Shown here piece by piece: positions 16,390 through 26,108 of a DNA stretch of 64,000 nt. The notes beneath the pieces were generated by a model. It was not told the origin of the DNA. It did not search any database and saw only the letters and a list, made by a program, of their open reading frames with translations. Location: assembly GCF_011398355.1 (NCBI RefSeq), contig NZ_AP021889.1, forward strand, positions 2,294,001-2,358,000. The letters run 5' to 3'. Numbering within the stretch: the stretch's first letter is position 1; every line of letters begins with the position of its first letter. A program made the translations under genes and the position numbers. The stretch is from Thiosulfatimonas sediminis (GTDB taxonomy: Bacteria; Pseudomonadota; Gammaproteobacteria; Thiomicrospirales; Thiomicrospiraceae).

Positions 16390-17241
16390 ATGCAATCGCA
16401 ACAGAAATATGCACAGAAACTCAGTTTAGAGTTTTTTCCGCCGCGCACTGAAAAAGGGACTGAGAAACTCAAGAGTGTCATTCAAGATCTCGGTGCGATA
16501 AATCCTGAATATATGTCAGTCACTTACGGTGCTGGCGGAACCACTCAGGAAAAAACCGTAGAAACCGTGCGATACATTCAGCGCGAAACGCCTTTCTCTG
16601 CCGCACCGCACTTAACCTGCATTGGTGCAACAGAAGAAAGCGTGTTGCACCTACTTAATGAGTACGAAGCGATGGGCGTCAAACGTATCGTGGCTCTGCG
16701 CGGTGACTTACCTTCAGGCATGATGGATCCGGGCGAATTTAAATACGCCAGTGATTTAGTCGCATTCATCAAACAACAAAAAGGCGATACGTTCCATTTA
16801 GAAGTGGCCGCCTACCCGGAAACGCATCCTCAAGCACGCAATTGCGACATCGGAATCAAATGGTTCAAGCATAAGGTTGAACAAGGCGCGGATTCGGCGA
16901 TTACTCAGTATTTTTTCAATTTTGACAGCTATCGTTATTTCATCGATAACTGTGAAAAAAACGGTATCGACCTGCCGATTATTCCCGGAATAATGCCCAT
17001 TACCAACTATGAAAATCTGATTCGATTTTCACAAGGCTGTGGTGCCGAAGTACCGCGCTGGTTAAAGTGCCGCTTGGAATCATTTGACAACGACCAGGCC
17101 GGATTACTTGAATTTGGTCAAGATGTGGTGACCGAACTGTCGCAAAAATTGCTCGACGCCGGCGCACCGGGGATTCACTTCTACAGCATGAACAACACCC
17201 AGCCCACGCTGGCGATTGCTCAGGCTCTAACACTAAAATAA
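16390..17241 (+). CDS. metF: Methylenetetrahydrofolate reductase
   Basis: FAD enzyme reducing 5,10-methylene-THF to 5-methyl-THF, the methyl donor for methionine synthesis. The 283-residue protein has the family blocks: LSLEFFPPRTEKGTEKL at the start, YMSVTYGAGGTTQEKT, HLTCIGATEE, IVALRGDLP, VAAYPETHPQA and ITQYFFNFDSYRYFID. AAAGGA precedes the ATG. Placement after metK puts two steps of the methionine/SAM cycle together; metX-metW lie elsewhere in the window. Confidence 0.97.
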   Translation: MQSQQKYAQKLSLEFFPPRTEKGTEKLKSVIQDLGAINPEYMSVTYGAGGTTQEKTVETVRYIQRETPFSAAPHLTCIGATEESVLHLLNEYEAMGVKRIVALRGDLPSGMMDPGEFKYASDLVAFIKQQKGDTFHLEVAAYPETHPQARNCDIGIKWFKHKVEQGADSAITQYFFNFDSYRYFIDNCEKNGIDLPIIPGIMPITNYENLIRFSQGCGAEVPRWLKCRLESFDNDQAGLLEFGQDVVTELSQKLLDAGAPGIHFYSMNNTQPTLAIAQALTLK

Positions 17242-17244
17242 ACC

Positions 17245-17979
17245 ATGCGTATTTCCCGTTTTTATCTGCCAGGCGACTATCATAGTGGCGCCATACTGGA
17301 ACTGTCCAAAGAACAAGCGCATTACGCCCTAACCGTATTGCGCCTTCGTGATGGTTTTCAAATCGAAGTCTTCAATGGCCAAGGCTGTTATGCCGCAGCA
17401 ACCCTTCAGGTACAAGGCCGCAAAGCGGCCAGCGTCTTACTCAGCGAAGTACAGCACTCACAAAAAGAGTCGCCTTTGCACAGCGTTTTGTTGCAAGGGA
17501 TTTCGCGCGGCGACCGGATGGATTACAGCTTACAAAAAGCGGTCGAATTAGGGATCAGCGCCATTCAACCCCTGTTTACCGAACGCTGCGAAGTCAAACT
17601 AAACGGCGACAAATTGGAAAAACGCCGCGAACAATGGCAGAGCATCGTTATTAATGCGTGTGAGCAGTCTGGACGATCTCAAGTCCCTGAAGTTCTCCCC
17701 TTGTTGAGCCTCAGCGAGTTTTGGCAACAAAACCCCACTATACAAGGTTTGGTGGGCGACCCTTTCGCCACACAAACTCTGGCGCAAATCCCCCCTCCCA
17801 ATCTACAGCAACCCTTGCACTTGCTCATCGGACCGGAAGGCGGCTTAAGCGATACCGAAGTACAACAAGCAATCGCCCATGGCTGCAATGCGATTCAACT
17901 AGGACCGCGTATTCTACGCACTGAAACCGCCGGTCCGGCGATGCTCGCCATTGCCCAATCTTTATGGGGCGATATTTAA
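17245..17979 (+). CDS. rsmE: 16S rRNA (uracil1498-N3)-methyltransferase
   Basis: Methylates N3 of U1498 in 16S rRNA of assembled 30S subunits, using SAM. The 244-residue protein has the N-terminal PUA-like region (EQAHYALTVLRLRDGFQIEVF) and the C-terminal SPOUT knot: LQKAVELGISAIQPL, NACEQSGRSQVP, LLIGPEGGLSDTE and LGPRILRTETAGPAM. It starts three bases after metF, so the two are co-transcribed. Confidence 0.96.
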   Translation: MRISRFYLPGDYHSGAILELSKEQAHYALTVLRLRDGFQIEVFNGQGCYAAATLQVQGRKAASVLLSEVQHSQKESPLHSVLLQGISRGDRMDYSLQKAVELGISAIQPLFTERCEVKLNGDKLEKRREQWQSIVINACEQSGRSQVPEVLPLLSLSEFWQQNPTIQGLVGDPFATQTLAQIPPPNLQQPLHLLIGPEGGLSDTEVQQAIAHGCNAIQLGPRILRTETAGPAMLAIAQSLWGDI

Positions 17980-18072
17980 CGCTTTGTTAGCGGTCAGACT
18001 TACTCTACACTTCTCAATTACAGATTCGCTATAATACTTTTCTAAAATCCGTGCCAGCTAAAGAGAGAGATA

Positions 18073-19380
18073 ATGCCAGCCACTTCCGTTCCGCATTTGC
18101 AGACCGCTCTAACCGGGCCTCTGCTAGAATTAGAAAGCCATTTACTCGCGCACACCAATGAAATTGAAGCCTGGTTGCGCAAACAATTTAGCAAAACACC
18201 GGCGCCGTTTTACGCATCTGTAGACCTGCGCAATGCGGGCTACAAACTCGCACCGGTTGACACAAATCTATTCCCCGCCGGTTTTAATAACCTGCATCCG
18301 GATTTACGCTCTCTAGCGGTGCACGCTGCTCAGAGTAAAATCGCACAAGTCTGTCCAATTGCCGATGGGGTATTGATTATTCCGGAAAACCATACCCGCA
18401 ATACCTTCTATCTCGAAAACCTGTTTACGCTGAAATGCATTATTGAATCTGCCGGCTATGAAGTGCAGATTGGCTCAATGCTGGAAGGTTTGGACGCCCC
18501 GATGATTATTGAGTTGCCATCCGGCAACGCCTTAACCTTAAAACCACTGATTCGTAAAGACGACCAGGTCGGCGTGGAAAATTTCTTCCCCTGCGCTGTT
18601 TTGCTCAATAACGATCTCTCTGGCGGACGCCCGAAAATTTTAGAAAACATCAAACAGACGCTACTGCCGCCACTCGATTTGGGCTGGGACAACCGCTACA
18701 AAACTCACCATTTTCAACACTATTCGGATGTGACTGCAGCATTTGCCAAAATCATCAATATTGACCCTTGGTTAATTACGCCAACGTCCGTACCTTGCGG
18801 CCCGATTAACTTCAAAGAACGCACCGGCTTAGACCTCTTAGCGGAAACCGTTAACCAAATGCTTTCGGACACGCAACGCTATTACAACGAACACCATATC
18901 AAATGCAAACCGTTCACCATTGTTAAATCGGATAGCGGCACTTACGGTATGGCGATTATGTCGGTACAAAGTGCCGAAGACGTCCTCAACCTAAACCGCA
19001 AGCAACGCAATAAAATGGCGTCGGCAAAAGAAGGTTTACAGGTTGAACAAATGCTGGTGCAAGAAGGCGTTTACACTTACGAAACAATTAATGGTGCCGT
19101 GGCAGAACCGGTCGTTTATATGATTGGTAGCCAAGTGGTTGGCAGCTTCTATCGGATACACACAGGCAAAGGCGCAACCGACAACTTAAACTCGCCGGGT
19201 ATGCATTTTGAGCCACTTTCTTATGCTGAAGCCGGTATTTTACCCGATGAAAGCCAACAGCCAGATGCCGCACCGAATCGCTTTTATGCGTATGGTGTTA
19301 TTGCCCGTTTGGCGCTCTTAGCGGCTGCGCGTGAAATCGCTGATGCCGCCGGCGAACTGCCTTCTCTTGAAAGCGCTTAA
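18073..19380 (+). CDS. gshA: Glutamate-cysteine ligase, T. ferrooxidans type
   Basis: First enzyme of glutathione synthesis, joining glutamate and cysteine with ATP. The 435-residue sequence belongs to the separate GshA family first noted in Acidithiobacillus ferrooxidans and common in sulfur-oxidising and related proteobacteria (DLRNAGYKLAPVDTNLFPAGFNNL at residues about 50-75, then IVKSDSGTYGMAIM and GKGATDNLNSPGM), not to the E. coli GshA family. GAGAGAGA precedes the ATG. gshB follows 13 bases after the stop, so both glutathione steps are in one operon. Confidence 0.93.
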   Translation: MPATSVPHLQTALTGPLLELESHLLAHTNEIEAWLRKQFSKTPAPFYASVDLRNAGYKLAPVDTNLFPAGFNNLHPDLRSLAVHAAQSKIAQVCPIADGVLIIPENHTRNTFYLENLFTLKCIIESAGYEVQIGSMLEGLDAPMIIELPSGNALTLKPLIRKDDQVGVENFFPCAVLLNNDLSGGRPKILENIKQTLLPPLDLGWDNRYKTHHFQHYSDVTAAFAKIINIDPWLITPTSVPCGPINFKERTGLDLLAETVNQMLSDTQRYYNEHHIKCKPFTIVKSDSGTYGMAIMSVQSAEDVLNLNRKQRNKMASAKEGLQVEQMLVQEGVYTYETINGAVAEPVVYMIGSQVVGSFYRIHTGKGATDNLNSPGMHFEPLSYAEAGILPDESQQPDAAPNRFYAYGVIARLALLAAAREIADAAGELPSLESA

Positions 19381-19393
19381 GGAGAGGCTCTGC

Positions 19394-20344
19394 ATGAAAC
19401 TTGGCATAGTAATGGATCCAATCAGCCAGATTAAACCCCATAAAGACAGCTCTTTTGCGATGCTATTGGAGGCTCAAAGACGCGGTTATGAGCTCTACTA
19501 TATGCAGCCAGAAGACCTGTTTCTTCAGAATGGCAATGCCTATGCTGACACCACGCTGCTTAAAGTTTGGGATCGCGGAATCAATGAGCAATTCTACGGT
19601 TTTGGTCACAGCCAAAGCATCGCACTGCGCGAACTGGACATCATCTTAATTCGCCAAGACCCGCCATTTAACAACGACTATCTTTATAGCACCCACATTT
19701 TAGAACAAGCGGAAACAGAAGGGGTTTTAGTCGTCAACAAACCGCAAAGCCTACGTGACGCCAACGAAAAATTATTTGCCAGCTGGTTTCCTAACTGCAT
19801 CCCAACCACCTTGGTCAGTGCCAAAGCCGATAAACTACGCGCTTTTGTTGAACAGCAGCAAGACACCATTTTCAAACCGCTCGATGCCATGGGCGGCGCA
19901 TCGATTTTTCGTGTCAAGGCGAATGATCCAAACATCAGCGTAATTATCGAAAGCATGACCGACCACGGCAAACACTATATTATGGCGCAAGCCTTTCTAC
20001 CGGAAATTCTGCAAGGCGATAAACGTATTTTGCTGATTTATGGTGAACCGATTGCTTATACATTGGCGCGCATTCCCAAGGCAGGTGAAACCCGTGGCAA
20101 TATCGCCGCCGGCGGCACCGGTGTCGGCATGGAAATAACCGAACGCGAACGCTGGCTATGTGAACAAATCAAACCAACGATACAAGCGAAAGGACTGCAT
20201 TTTGTTGGCTTAGATGTGATTGGCGATTACATCACCGAAATCAATGTCACCAGCCCAACGTGCATTCGCGAACTGGACGCGCAATTTGGACTGAATATTG
20301 CCGGCGTCCTGTTTGACCATCTGGAACAACAATTAAAACAATAA
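19394..20344 (+). CDS. gshB: Glutathione synthetase
   Basis: ATP-grasp enzyme adding glycine to gamma-glutamylcysteine. The 316-residue product begins MKLGIVMDPISQIKPHKDSS and contains LIRQDPPFNNDYLYSTHILE, FKPLDAMGGASIFRV, the GNIAAGGTGVGMEITERE loop and EINVTSPTCIRELD, all standard GshB blocks. An AAGGAGAGG ribosome binding site fixes the ATG at 19394; the longer frame back to 19331 overlaps gshA and is not used. A short hairpin (AACAGCC/GGCTGTT then TTTT) follows the gene. Confidence 0.97.
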   Translation: MKLGIVMDPISQIKPHKDSSFAMLLEAQRRGYELYYMQPEDLFLQNGNAYADTTLLKVWDRGINEQFYGFGHSQSIALRELDIILIRQDPPFNNDYLYSTHILEQAETEGVLVVNKPQSLRDANEKLFASWFPNCIPTTLVSAKADKLRAFVEQQQDTIFKPLDAMGGASIFRVKANDPNISVIIESMTDHGKHYIMAQAFLPEILQGDKRILLIYGEPIAYTLARIPKAGETRGNIAAGGTGVGMEITERERWLCEQIKPTIQAKGLHFVGLDVIGDYITEINVTSPTCIRELDAQFGLNIAGVLFDHLEQQLKQ

Positions 20345-20368
20345 TCCCGCAAATCCACACAACCGCCC

Positions 20369-20390
20369 AACAGCCTACTGGGCTGTTTTG
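20369..20390 (+). terminator. Probable gshB terminator
   Basis: AACAGCC (20369-20375) and GGCTGTT (20381-20387) form a 7-bp stem with a five-base loop, continuing into TTTG. The T tract is short, so termination may be partial. The hairpin also makes the TTG at 20388 an unlikely start for apbE. Confidence 0.5.
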
Positions 20391-20414
20391 CGGTGCGAAC
20401 CCGGTGGCTCAGAG

Positions 20415-21455
20415 ATGTGCTTTAGCAGACGCTCTTTTCTAAAATCCTTACCCGCTTATGCCCTAACACCACTCGTGTTACACGCTTGTTCGCGTCCAGC
20501 CAACAGGCTACTCGACGCTTACAAAGCACAAATCATCGTATTTGGTACTGAGGTCGATTTAACCTTATACCATCCAGACCAAGCAGTCATTAATCAAGCG
20601 ATTGCCACAATCAACGCCGACTTCCAAGCCTTTCACCACGAATGGCACGCTTGGGAGAAAGGCGGCATCATTAGCAAAATCAACCAAGCGATAGCCGCTG
20701 GCCAAACCATCCAGATTGCCGATTCGATTCGCGCTTTCATCGAAAAATCGCAACGCTTAAGTGCCGCAAGCGACTATCTGTTCGACCCGGGTATCGGTCA
20801 ACTCATCGCGCTCTGGGGATTTCATGGTGACCTCTGGCAAGGGCCACCGCCGAGCGCACTGCAAATTAGCGAATGGCTGAGTCAACGCCCCTCAATCAAA
20901 GACATCACCTTTGATGACCGCCAACAATTGCATTGCTCGAATCGACAAGTCCAACTGGATTTTGGGGGCAATGCCAAAGGCTTGGCGCTCGACCTTGCCC
21001 TGCAAAGCTTGCAAGCCGCTAAAATTGAACACGCCCTTGTCAGTATCGGTGGTGACATGAAAGCGCTTGGCAATAAACCACAGGAACACGCGTGGCAAGT
21101 CGCGATTCAAAACCCGCAACAGCCGCAAAATGTGATTGCCTCTCTGCCCTTGTATGGCGGCGAAAGTGTGGTCACCTCCGGCACTTATCAGCGCTTCTAC
21201 CAGTGGCAAGGACAACGCTATTCGCATATTCTCAATCCTAACACCGGTTATCCAGCGGACGGCTTTGCCTCCGTCACCGTGCTGCACGCCGATGCCACTA
21301 CCGCTGATAGCGCCGCAACCGCTTTGCTGATTGCGGGCCCGCAAAATTGGCGACGCATTGCACAACAAATGGGGATTGAGATGGCTTTCTGCATTCGCCA
21401 TTCCGGCACATTCGAACAAACAAAAGCGATGGAAAAACGCCTTAAACTGATATAA
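20415..21455 (+). CDS. apbE: FAD:protein FMN transferase
   Basis: Attaches FMN covalently to a Thr/Ser of subunits such as NqrB/NqrC or RnfD/RnfG, outside the cytoplasmic membrane. The 346-residue product begins with a SRRSFLKS Tat-type twin-arginine motif and a hydrophobic stretch ending LHACS, possibly lipid-modified although the lipobox has His at -2. The enzymatic body shows DFGGNAKGLALDLAL, VSIGGDMKALGN, TSGTYQRFYQ, YSHILNPNTGYP and the DATTADSAATALL metal site. The frame opens earlier at a TTG inside the gshB hairpin; the ATG at 20415 gives the Tat motif directly at the N terminus. yqgE follows after nine bases. Confidence 0.92.
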   Translation: MCFSRRSFLKSLPAYALTPLVLHACSRPANRLLDAYKAQIIVFGTEVDLTLYHPDQAVINQAIATINADFQAFHHEWHAWEKGGIISKINQAIAAGQTIQIADSIRAFIEKSQRLSAASDYLFDPGIGQLIALWGFHGDLWQGPPPSALQISEWLSQRPSIKDITFDDRQQLHCSNRQVQLDFGGNAKGLALDLALQSLQAAKIEHALVSIGGDMKALGNKPQEHAWQVAIQNPQQPQNVIASLPLYGGESVVTSGTYQRFYQWQGQRYSHILNPNTGYPADGFASVTVLHADATTADSAATALLIAGPQNWRRIAQQMGIEMAFCIRHSGTFEQTKAMEKRLKLI

Positions 21456-21464
21456 TCCGCCACT

Positions 21465-22031
21465 ATGAAACAGCTGCAATCACTCGAACATTATTTTCTC
21501 GTCGCCATGCCGTCTCTCGACAACAGTTGGTTTGAAAAAACCGTTATCTATATTGTCGAAGACAATCAACATGGAACGATGGGATTGGTCATCAACCTGC
21601 CACACAATTTAGATGTGCGCAGCCTGTTGGAGCACTTCGATTTTCCCTATACCGAACGCAATCCTCACCTTGACGATACCGTTCTCATGGGCGGGCCAGT
21701 CGATTCGGAACGCGGCTTTATTCTGCATCAACAAGGCGGCGAATGGAAAAGCTCTATGCCACTTCCAGATCACTTAGCAATGACCGTCTCGGAAGATTTC
21801 CTGCAAGCCGTGAGTAATGAAGCCGCGCCAGACGCTTTTATCGCCTGTTTGGGTTTTGCCGGCTGGGAACCAGGACAGTTGGCTGAAGAATTGCAAAATA
21901 ACAGCTGGTTGACCATTCCGTACAACGCTTCGCTATTATTTGAAACTCCGCTTGAACAGCGCTGGGAAGTGGCACTGGGCACACTCGGTATCGCCCCCGA
22001 ATTTCTCAGTAGCGAGGCCGGCCATGCCTAA
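21465..22031 (+). CDS. yqgE: YqgE/AlgH family protein
   Basis: A 188-residue protein of the UPF0301/AlgH family. The family's conserved blocks are present: HYFLVAMPSLDNSWFEKTVIYI, GTMGLVINLP, VLMGGPVDSERGFILH, and CLGFAGWEPGQLAEELQNNSW. AlgH was linked to alginate regulation in Pseudomonas, but the biochemical role is unknown. It overlaps the following ruvX by eight bases, the common yqgE-ruvX pairing, and leads into the pyr genes. Confidence 0.95.
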   Translation: MKQLQSLEHYFLVAMPSLDNSWFEKTVIYIVEDNQHGTMGLVINLPHNLDVRSLLEHFDFPYTERNPHLDDTVLMGGPVDSERGFILHQQGGEWKSSMPLPDHLAMTVSEDFLQAVSNEAAPDAFIACLGFAGWEPGQLAEELQNNSWLTIPYNASLLFETPLEQRWEVALGTLGIAPEFLSSEAGHA

Positions 22032-22446
22032 GCCAATAGAGGGCACCGTGATCGGTTTTGATTTTGGTTTGCGCCGGATTGGCGTTGCCGTCGGCCAAAC
22101 GATTACCCAAACCGCCTCGCCAGAATGCATTGTCAAAAGCCAAGATGGCAAACCCGATTGGGAACATATCAGCCGCTTGTTCGCCACTTGGCAGCCGGTC
22201 GCAATCGTCGTTGGTTTACCGATGCGTTTAGATGGCAGCGAACAACCTTTAACCCAACCGGCGCGAAAATTCGGCCAACGGTTAAGCGGTCGCTATGGTC
22301 GAGCGGTGTTCTTTATTGAAGAACAACTTAGCTCCATCGAAGCGGAAAATCGGCACGCCGCTAATCCACGAAATAAGAAACCGCAACATCTCGACCATCA
22401 CGCCGCGCAAATAATTTTAGAAAACTGGTTACAACAACTCCGCTAG
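22024..22446 (+). CDS. ruvX: Putative pre-16S rRNA nuclease / RuvX
   Basis: RNase H-like fold protein of the YqgF family, implicated in 16S rRNA 5'-end maturation and first named as a Holliday-junction resolvase homologue. The 140-residue product has the catalytic-fold blocks VIGFDFGLRRIGVAVG, AIVVGLPMRLDG, FFIEEQLSSIEAE and the HLDHHAAQIILENWL ending. I chose the ATG at 22024, inside the end of yqgE, which gives MPKPIEG at the N terminus; the longer frame from 21940 is a read of yqgE in another frame. Confidence 0.95.
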   Translation: MPKPIEGTVIGFDFGLRRIGVAVGQTITQTASPECIVKSQDGKPDWEHISRLFATWQPVAIVVGLPMRLDGSEQPLTQPARKFGQRLSGRYGRAVFFIEEQLSSIEAENRHAANPRNKKPQHLDHHAAQIILENWLQQLR

Positions 22447-22460
22447 GATAGACTTTCAGC

Positions 22461-22973
22461 ATGCAAGAACTCGATATCGACGTCACCGCGCTCCTCGACC
22501 AAATGAGCCGCGACCTCATCCAGAAAATGGTCGATCGGCCAAATCCCAAAATGATTGGGATTCGCACCGGCGGTGAATGGATTGCCCGCGAACTGCACAA
22601 ACGAATGCAGCTGCCAGAAGAACTCGGAGTCATTGACATCGCCTTTTACCGAGATGACTTTTCGCGTATTGGATTAAATCCAGAAATCAAACCATCGGAT
22701 ATCCCGTGGGAAGTCGAAGACCAACACCTTATTTTGGTGGATGATCTGTTGTATACCGGACGGACGATACGTTCGGCACTCAATGAAATTTTCGATTACG
22801 GCCGCCCTGCCAGTGTCACTTTAGTGGTGCTGCTCGACCGTAAAGCCTGTCGCGAACTCCCGCTGCAAGCAGATGTGGTCGGCATGCAATTAGCGTGCAG
22901 CCAAAAAATTAAAGCGACCGGTCCAGACCCGATTAAAATCATTATTTCCGAGCCAGTTGAGGTAACTGTATGA
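22461..22973 (+). CDS. pyrR: Bifunctional PyrR (pyrimidine regulator / uracil phosphoribosyltransferase)
   Basis: A 170-residue phosphoribosyltransferase-fold protein. The PRPP loop [17 protein letters not shown] and the [15 protein letters not shown] and DIAFYRDDF blocks identify PyrR. In Gram-positive bacteria PyrR binds pyr mRNA; in gammaproteobacteria such as Pseudomonas it sits in a pyrR-pyrB-pyrC' operon and affects pyrimidine gene expression. Its last bases overlap the pyrB start (ATGA), giving tight translational coupling. Confidence 0.95.
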   Translation: MQELDIDVTALLDQMSRDLIQKMVDRPNPKMIGIRTGGEWIARELHKRMQLPEELGVIDIAFYRDDFSRIGLNPEIKPSDIPWEVEDQHLILVDDLLYTGRTIRSALNEIFDYGRPASVTLVVLLDRKACRELPLQADVVGMQLACSQKIKATGPDPIKIIISEPVEVTV

Positions 22974-24010
22974 AAGCCCGTTTAACCGCCCCCAATCCGC
23001 AACTCAACGAACTAGGCAAGCTAAAACACCTGCTCACTTTGGAGGGGTTAAAACAGCACCACCTAACCGAAATTCTGGACACTGCCGAGTCATTTATCGA
23101 CCCAAACACCAATAAAATTAAAAAGGTTCCATTGCTGCGCGGCAAAAGCATTATGAACCTTTTTTTTGAGCCGAGCACACGCACGCGCACCACCTTTGAG
23201 ATTGCCGAAAAACGGCTGTCTGCCGACATCGAGAGCTTGGATATTCAAACCTCTGCGGCCAAAAAAGGCGAATCTTTGCTTGATACGCTATGGAATTTAC
23301 AGGCCATGCAGGCGGATATGTTCGTGATTCGCCATGCCGAAAGCGGCGCCGCGCATTTTTTTGCGCAACACGTTGCGCCGGGGGTACACGTTCTCAATGC
23401 CGGCGATGGCCAACACGCGCATCCCACTCAAGCGCTGTTGGATATGTTTACCATCCGCAAAAAGAAAGGCGATATTTTCGATTTAAAAGTCGCCATTGTT
23501 GGCGACATTTTGCATTCCCGCGTGGTGCGTTCGCAAATTCAAGCCTTGAGTATTTTGGAGGCCCGCGAAATTCGCGTTATTGGCCCAAAAACCTTACTGC
23601 CTGAACACCCTGAAGTGCTCGGTGTGCACGTCTATCACGATATTGAAGAAGGTCTGAAAGATGTCGATGTGGTGATTATGGTGCGCCTACAAAATGAACG
23701 CATGAAATCGGCATTGATTCCCAGCGAAAAAGAGTTCTTTAAACGCTATGGTTTAACTGAAAAACGCCTCGCTCTAGCCAAACCCGGCGCGATTGTTATG
23801 CACCCTGGGCCAATCAATCGTGGCGTAGAAATCGATTCTGCCGTGGCCGATGGCCCACAATCGGTCATTTTAGAACAAGTTACCTACGGTATCGCGGTGC
23901 GTATGGCGGTTATGTCGGTCATTATGAGCAACGCGGCACAACTGACACAATACCAAGCGGAACAAGAACAAGCCGCCCTATCTGAGGTAGAGATGGAGAA
24001 CGCCCAATGA
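22970..24010 (+). CDS. pyrB: Aspartate carbamoyltransferase catalytic chain
   Basis: Joins carbamoyl phosphate and aspartate, the committed step of pyrimidine synthesis. The 346-residue product has the carbamoyl-phosphate motif [13 protein letters not shown], the [14 protein letters not shown] and [21 protein letters not shown] blocks, and [10 protein letters not shown]. It carries a 15-20 residue extension at each end relative to E. coli PyrB, as in Pseudomonas-type class A enzymes that assemble with PyrC'. It overlaps pyrR and the pyrC'-like gene by four bases on each side (ATGA); no pyrI gene is present. Confidence 0.97.
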   Translation: MKARLTAPNPQLNELGKLKHLLTLEGLKQHHLTEILDTAESFIDPNTNKIKKVPLLRGKSIMNLFFEPSTRTRTTFEIAEKRLSADIESLDIQTSAAKKGESLLDTLWNLQAMQADMFVIRHAESGAAHFFAQHVAPGVHVLNAGDGQHAHPTQALLDMFTIRKKKGDIFDLKVAIVGDILHSRVVRSQIQALSILEAREIRVIGPKTLLPEHPEVLGVHVYHDIEEGLKDVDVVIMVRLQNERMKSALIPSEKEFFKRYGLTEKRLALAKPGAIVMHPGPINRGVEIDSAVADGPQSVILEQVTYGIAVRMAVMSVIMSNAAQLTQYQAEQEQAALSEVEMENAQ

Positions 24011-25293
24011 GATTTGCGATTCTTAATGCCCGAGTTATCGACCCAAGCCAAGATTTGGATGACGTTACGAATCTCTATTTAGCCCGTGGCCGGATTACTC
24101 ATATCGGAAAACAAGCACCCTCCGGTTTTATCGCCGACCAAGAAATTGATGCCACCAATAAATGGGTTATTCCTGGGTTAGTCGATTTACAAGCGCGTTT
24201 GGGCGAACCAGGCAGTATCTATGCCGGTTCGATTGCCAGCGAAACCCGCGCTGCCGTTGCCGGCGGTATCACTACCATCTGCTGCCCGCCGGACACCAAT
24301 CCAGTCAATGACACCCAGGCAGTTACCGAGCTGATTCAACGCCGTGCGCGTCAAGCAGCAACCGCTTATGTCATGCCGATTGGCGCACTCACTCAAGGCT
24401 TGGAAGGCAAGCTGCTGAGCGGCATCTACTCGCTTATCGAAGGCGGTTGTGTCGCCCTAAGCCAAGCCAATAAACCAGTGCAAAGCGCCTTGACCTTAAA
24501 AAATGCTTTGGAATACACCACCTCTTTAGATACGGTTGTCATGCTGCGTTGTGAAGACAACGATTTAAAAAACAACGGGGTTGCGCATGATGGTCCAGTG
24601 GCCTCGCGTTTAGGTTTGCCAGCAATACCACACTCGGCGGAAACAACCGCCTTGGCACGTGATTTAATCTTAGTCGAAGAATCCGGTATTCGCGCACACT
24701 TCTCACAACTCTCCTGCGCACGCTCTGTCGAGATGATTGCCGATGCAAAAAAACGCGGTTTACCCGTGACCTGTGATGTCGCTATCCACCAGCTGCTGCT
24801 GTCAGAAATGGATTTACTCGGTTTTAACAGCCTGTTTCATGTTTCGCCGCCACTGCGCAGTTTGCAAGACCGCGATGCACTGCTTGCCGGTGTCCGTAGC
24901 GGCGTGATTGATGCCATTGTCAGTGACCATACGCCTCTGCACCGCGATGATAAGCTGCTACCGTTTGGCGAAAGCAAGCCCGGCATCATCGGTTTAGAAA
25001 CACTCCTGCCATTGGTGCTTAAACTGGTGCAAGAAGGGCAACTGGAACTCTATACCGCGCTGCGTGCTGTCACCCAAACGCCGGCAGAAATCTTACAAAT
25101 CCCAACAGGGGCTTTACAGATTAATCGTCCAGCAGACCTAGTCATTATCGACCCGGAAGGCATTTGGACACTCAGCGAAGACAACATTGTGAGTGAAGGG
25201 AAAAATTCGCCCTTCCTCGGATGGGAGTTTATCGGACAGGTAGAGCAAACCTTCTTCCAAGGAATGCCTGTTTACAAAAACAATTGCGTTTAA
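24007..25293 (+). CDS. pyrC': Dihydroorotase homologue lacking the metal HxH motif (PyrC'-like)
   Basis: A 428-residue amidohydrolase-fold protein, overlapping pyrB by four bases. Active class I dihydroorotases have a PGLIDxHxHLREPG motif; here it reads [14 protein letters not shown], with Q62 and R64 in place of both metal-binding histidines. The usual CHVS block reads FSQLS, losing another histidine, whereas the VSDHTPL aspartate block and the [11 protein letters not shown] segment are kept. Pseudomonas has a non-catalytic PyrC' of this sort that forms a dodecamer with PyrB and is needed for ATCase activity. By analogy this protein is structural; an active PyrC must be encoded elsewhere. 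Loss of the motif is direct observation; the scaffold role is known for the Pseudomonas protein. Confidence 0.9.
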   Translation: MRFAILNARVIDPSQDLDDVTNLYLARGRITHIGKQAPSGFIADQEIDATNKWVIPGLVDLQARLGEPGSIYAGSIASETRAAVAGGITTICCPPDTNPVNDTQAVTELIQRRARQAATAYVMPIGALTQGLEGKLLSGIYSLIEGGCVALSQANKPVQSALTLKNALEYTTSLDTVVMLRCEDNDLKNNGVAHDGPVASRLGLPAIPHSAETTALARDLILVEESGIRAHFSQLSCARSVEMIADAKKRGLPVTCDVAIHQLLLSEMDLLGFNSLFHVSPPLRSLQDRDALLAGVRSGVIDAIVSDHTPLHRDDKLLPFGESKPGIIGLETLLPLVLKLVQEGQLELYTALRAVTQTPAEILQIPTGALQINRPADLVIIDPEGIWTLSEDNIVSEGKNSPFLGWEFIGQVEQTFFQGMPVYKNNCV

Positions 25294-26039
25294 TGACACC
25301 CTCGTTCAGCATCGACAAGACTCAGTGGCAAGCTCAAGCTAACGGCTTTTGGCTACTGAGCTTCACGCTCAAATTGCTTGATCCCACTGATGAATGCAAA
25401 ACGGCGAACGACATGATTGGCGCCGAATATTTCTCAGAACACCGCAAGCTAGATTTATTTGCCGCACACTCCACCGCGTTAGGGATTTGGCAACTGCAAT
25501 TCCTCTGTGCCCAGCAAAACCCGATTTGCACATCAACATTTACACTGAAATGGCGGAACATCGTCTTACCTGTGACCGCGGACAATCTGCTTTTGCTTGG
25601 TGAAAACCTCGCAATGGCGCCCCTTTTTGCGCTGGCCAAACTCCGCCAGCAAAATTCGTTCGCCAAGAGGACACAACGTAATTTAGCTTTATTGCACGCC
25701 ACACAGACGTTTCCTTTCGCTGTCAAACCTGCACGTTTTATGGTCGAAACCACCCCTGCAGAAGCGATTGGTGCCTGCACTTTACTCGAAGACTGGAAAA
25801 TTGCCAACCGCTTAAGTAGCGAACAGTTTGTCGCCGGTTGTGCGCAAATGACATTAAGTGAAATGCTGGAAAGCTGGCTCTCTGCGATGTGTTCAATTCA
25901 TCGCCATGATTCAGACACATCTGAATCATGGCAGCTGGTGCTCAGCGCGAGTGAGGCGACATCAGAACACTGCACTCGTCTTGTCCGCGAGCTGGAGTCC
26001 TCAGCAAATACCTTAAAATTTGAAATCACAGCCTTGTAA
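25293..26039 (+). CDS. Unknown protein with degenerate PyrK/ferredoxin-reductase-like region
   Basis: A 248-residue protein whose ATG shares a base with the stop of the pyrC'-like gene (TAATG), so it is translationally coupled to the pyr operon. Residues 99-118 (LLLLGENLAMAPLFALAKLR) have the layout of the NAD-binding loop of PyrK, the electron-transfer subunit of dihydroorotate dehydrogenase B (LLVGGGIGVAPL..LA), but the glycines are largely replaced. The segment LSSEQFVAGCAQMTLSEML resembles the later CGP..ML block. The cysteine cluster that binds the 2Fe-2S in PyrK is not visible. A remnant or repurposed reductase fold is inference; an unrelated protein cannot be excluded. Confidence 0.7.
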   Translation: MTPSFSIDKTQWQAQANGFWLLSFTLKLLDPTDECKTANDMIGAEYFSEHRKLDLFAAHSTALGIWQLQFLCAQQNPICTSTFTLKWRNIVLPVTADNLLLLGENLAMAPLFALAKLRQQNSFAKRTQRNLALLHATQTFPFAVKPARFMVETTPAEAIGACTLLEDWKIANRLSSEQFVAGCAQMTLSEMLESWLSAMCSIHRHDSDTSESWQLVLSASEATSEHCTRLVRELESSANTLKFEITAL

Positions 26040-26108
26040 CTGTAGCAAGACTCTTGGCCTGTGATTGTGCCTAGACGCACTTAGAACTGAATAGGGAATC
26101 GTAAATTT

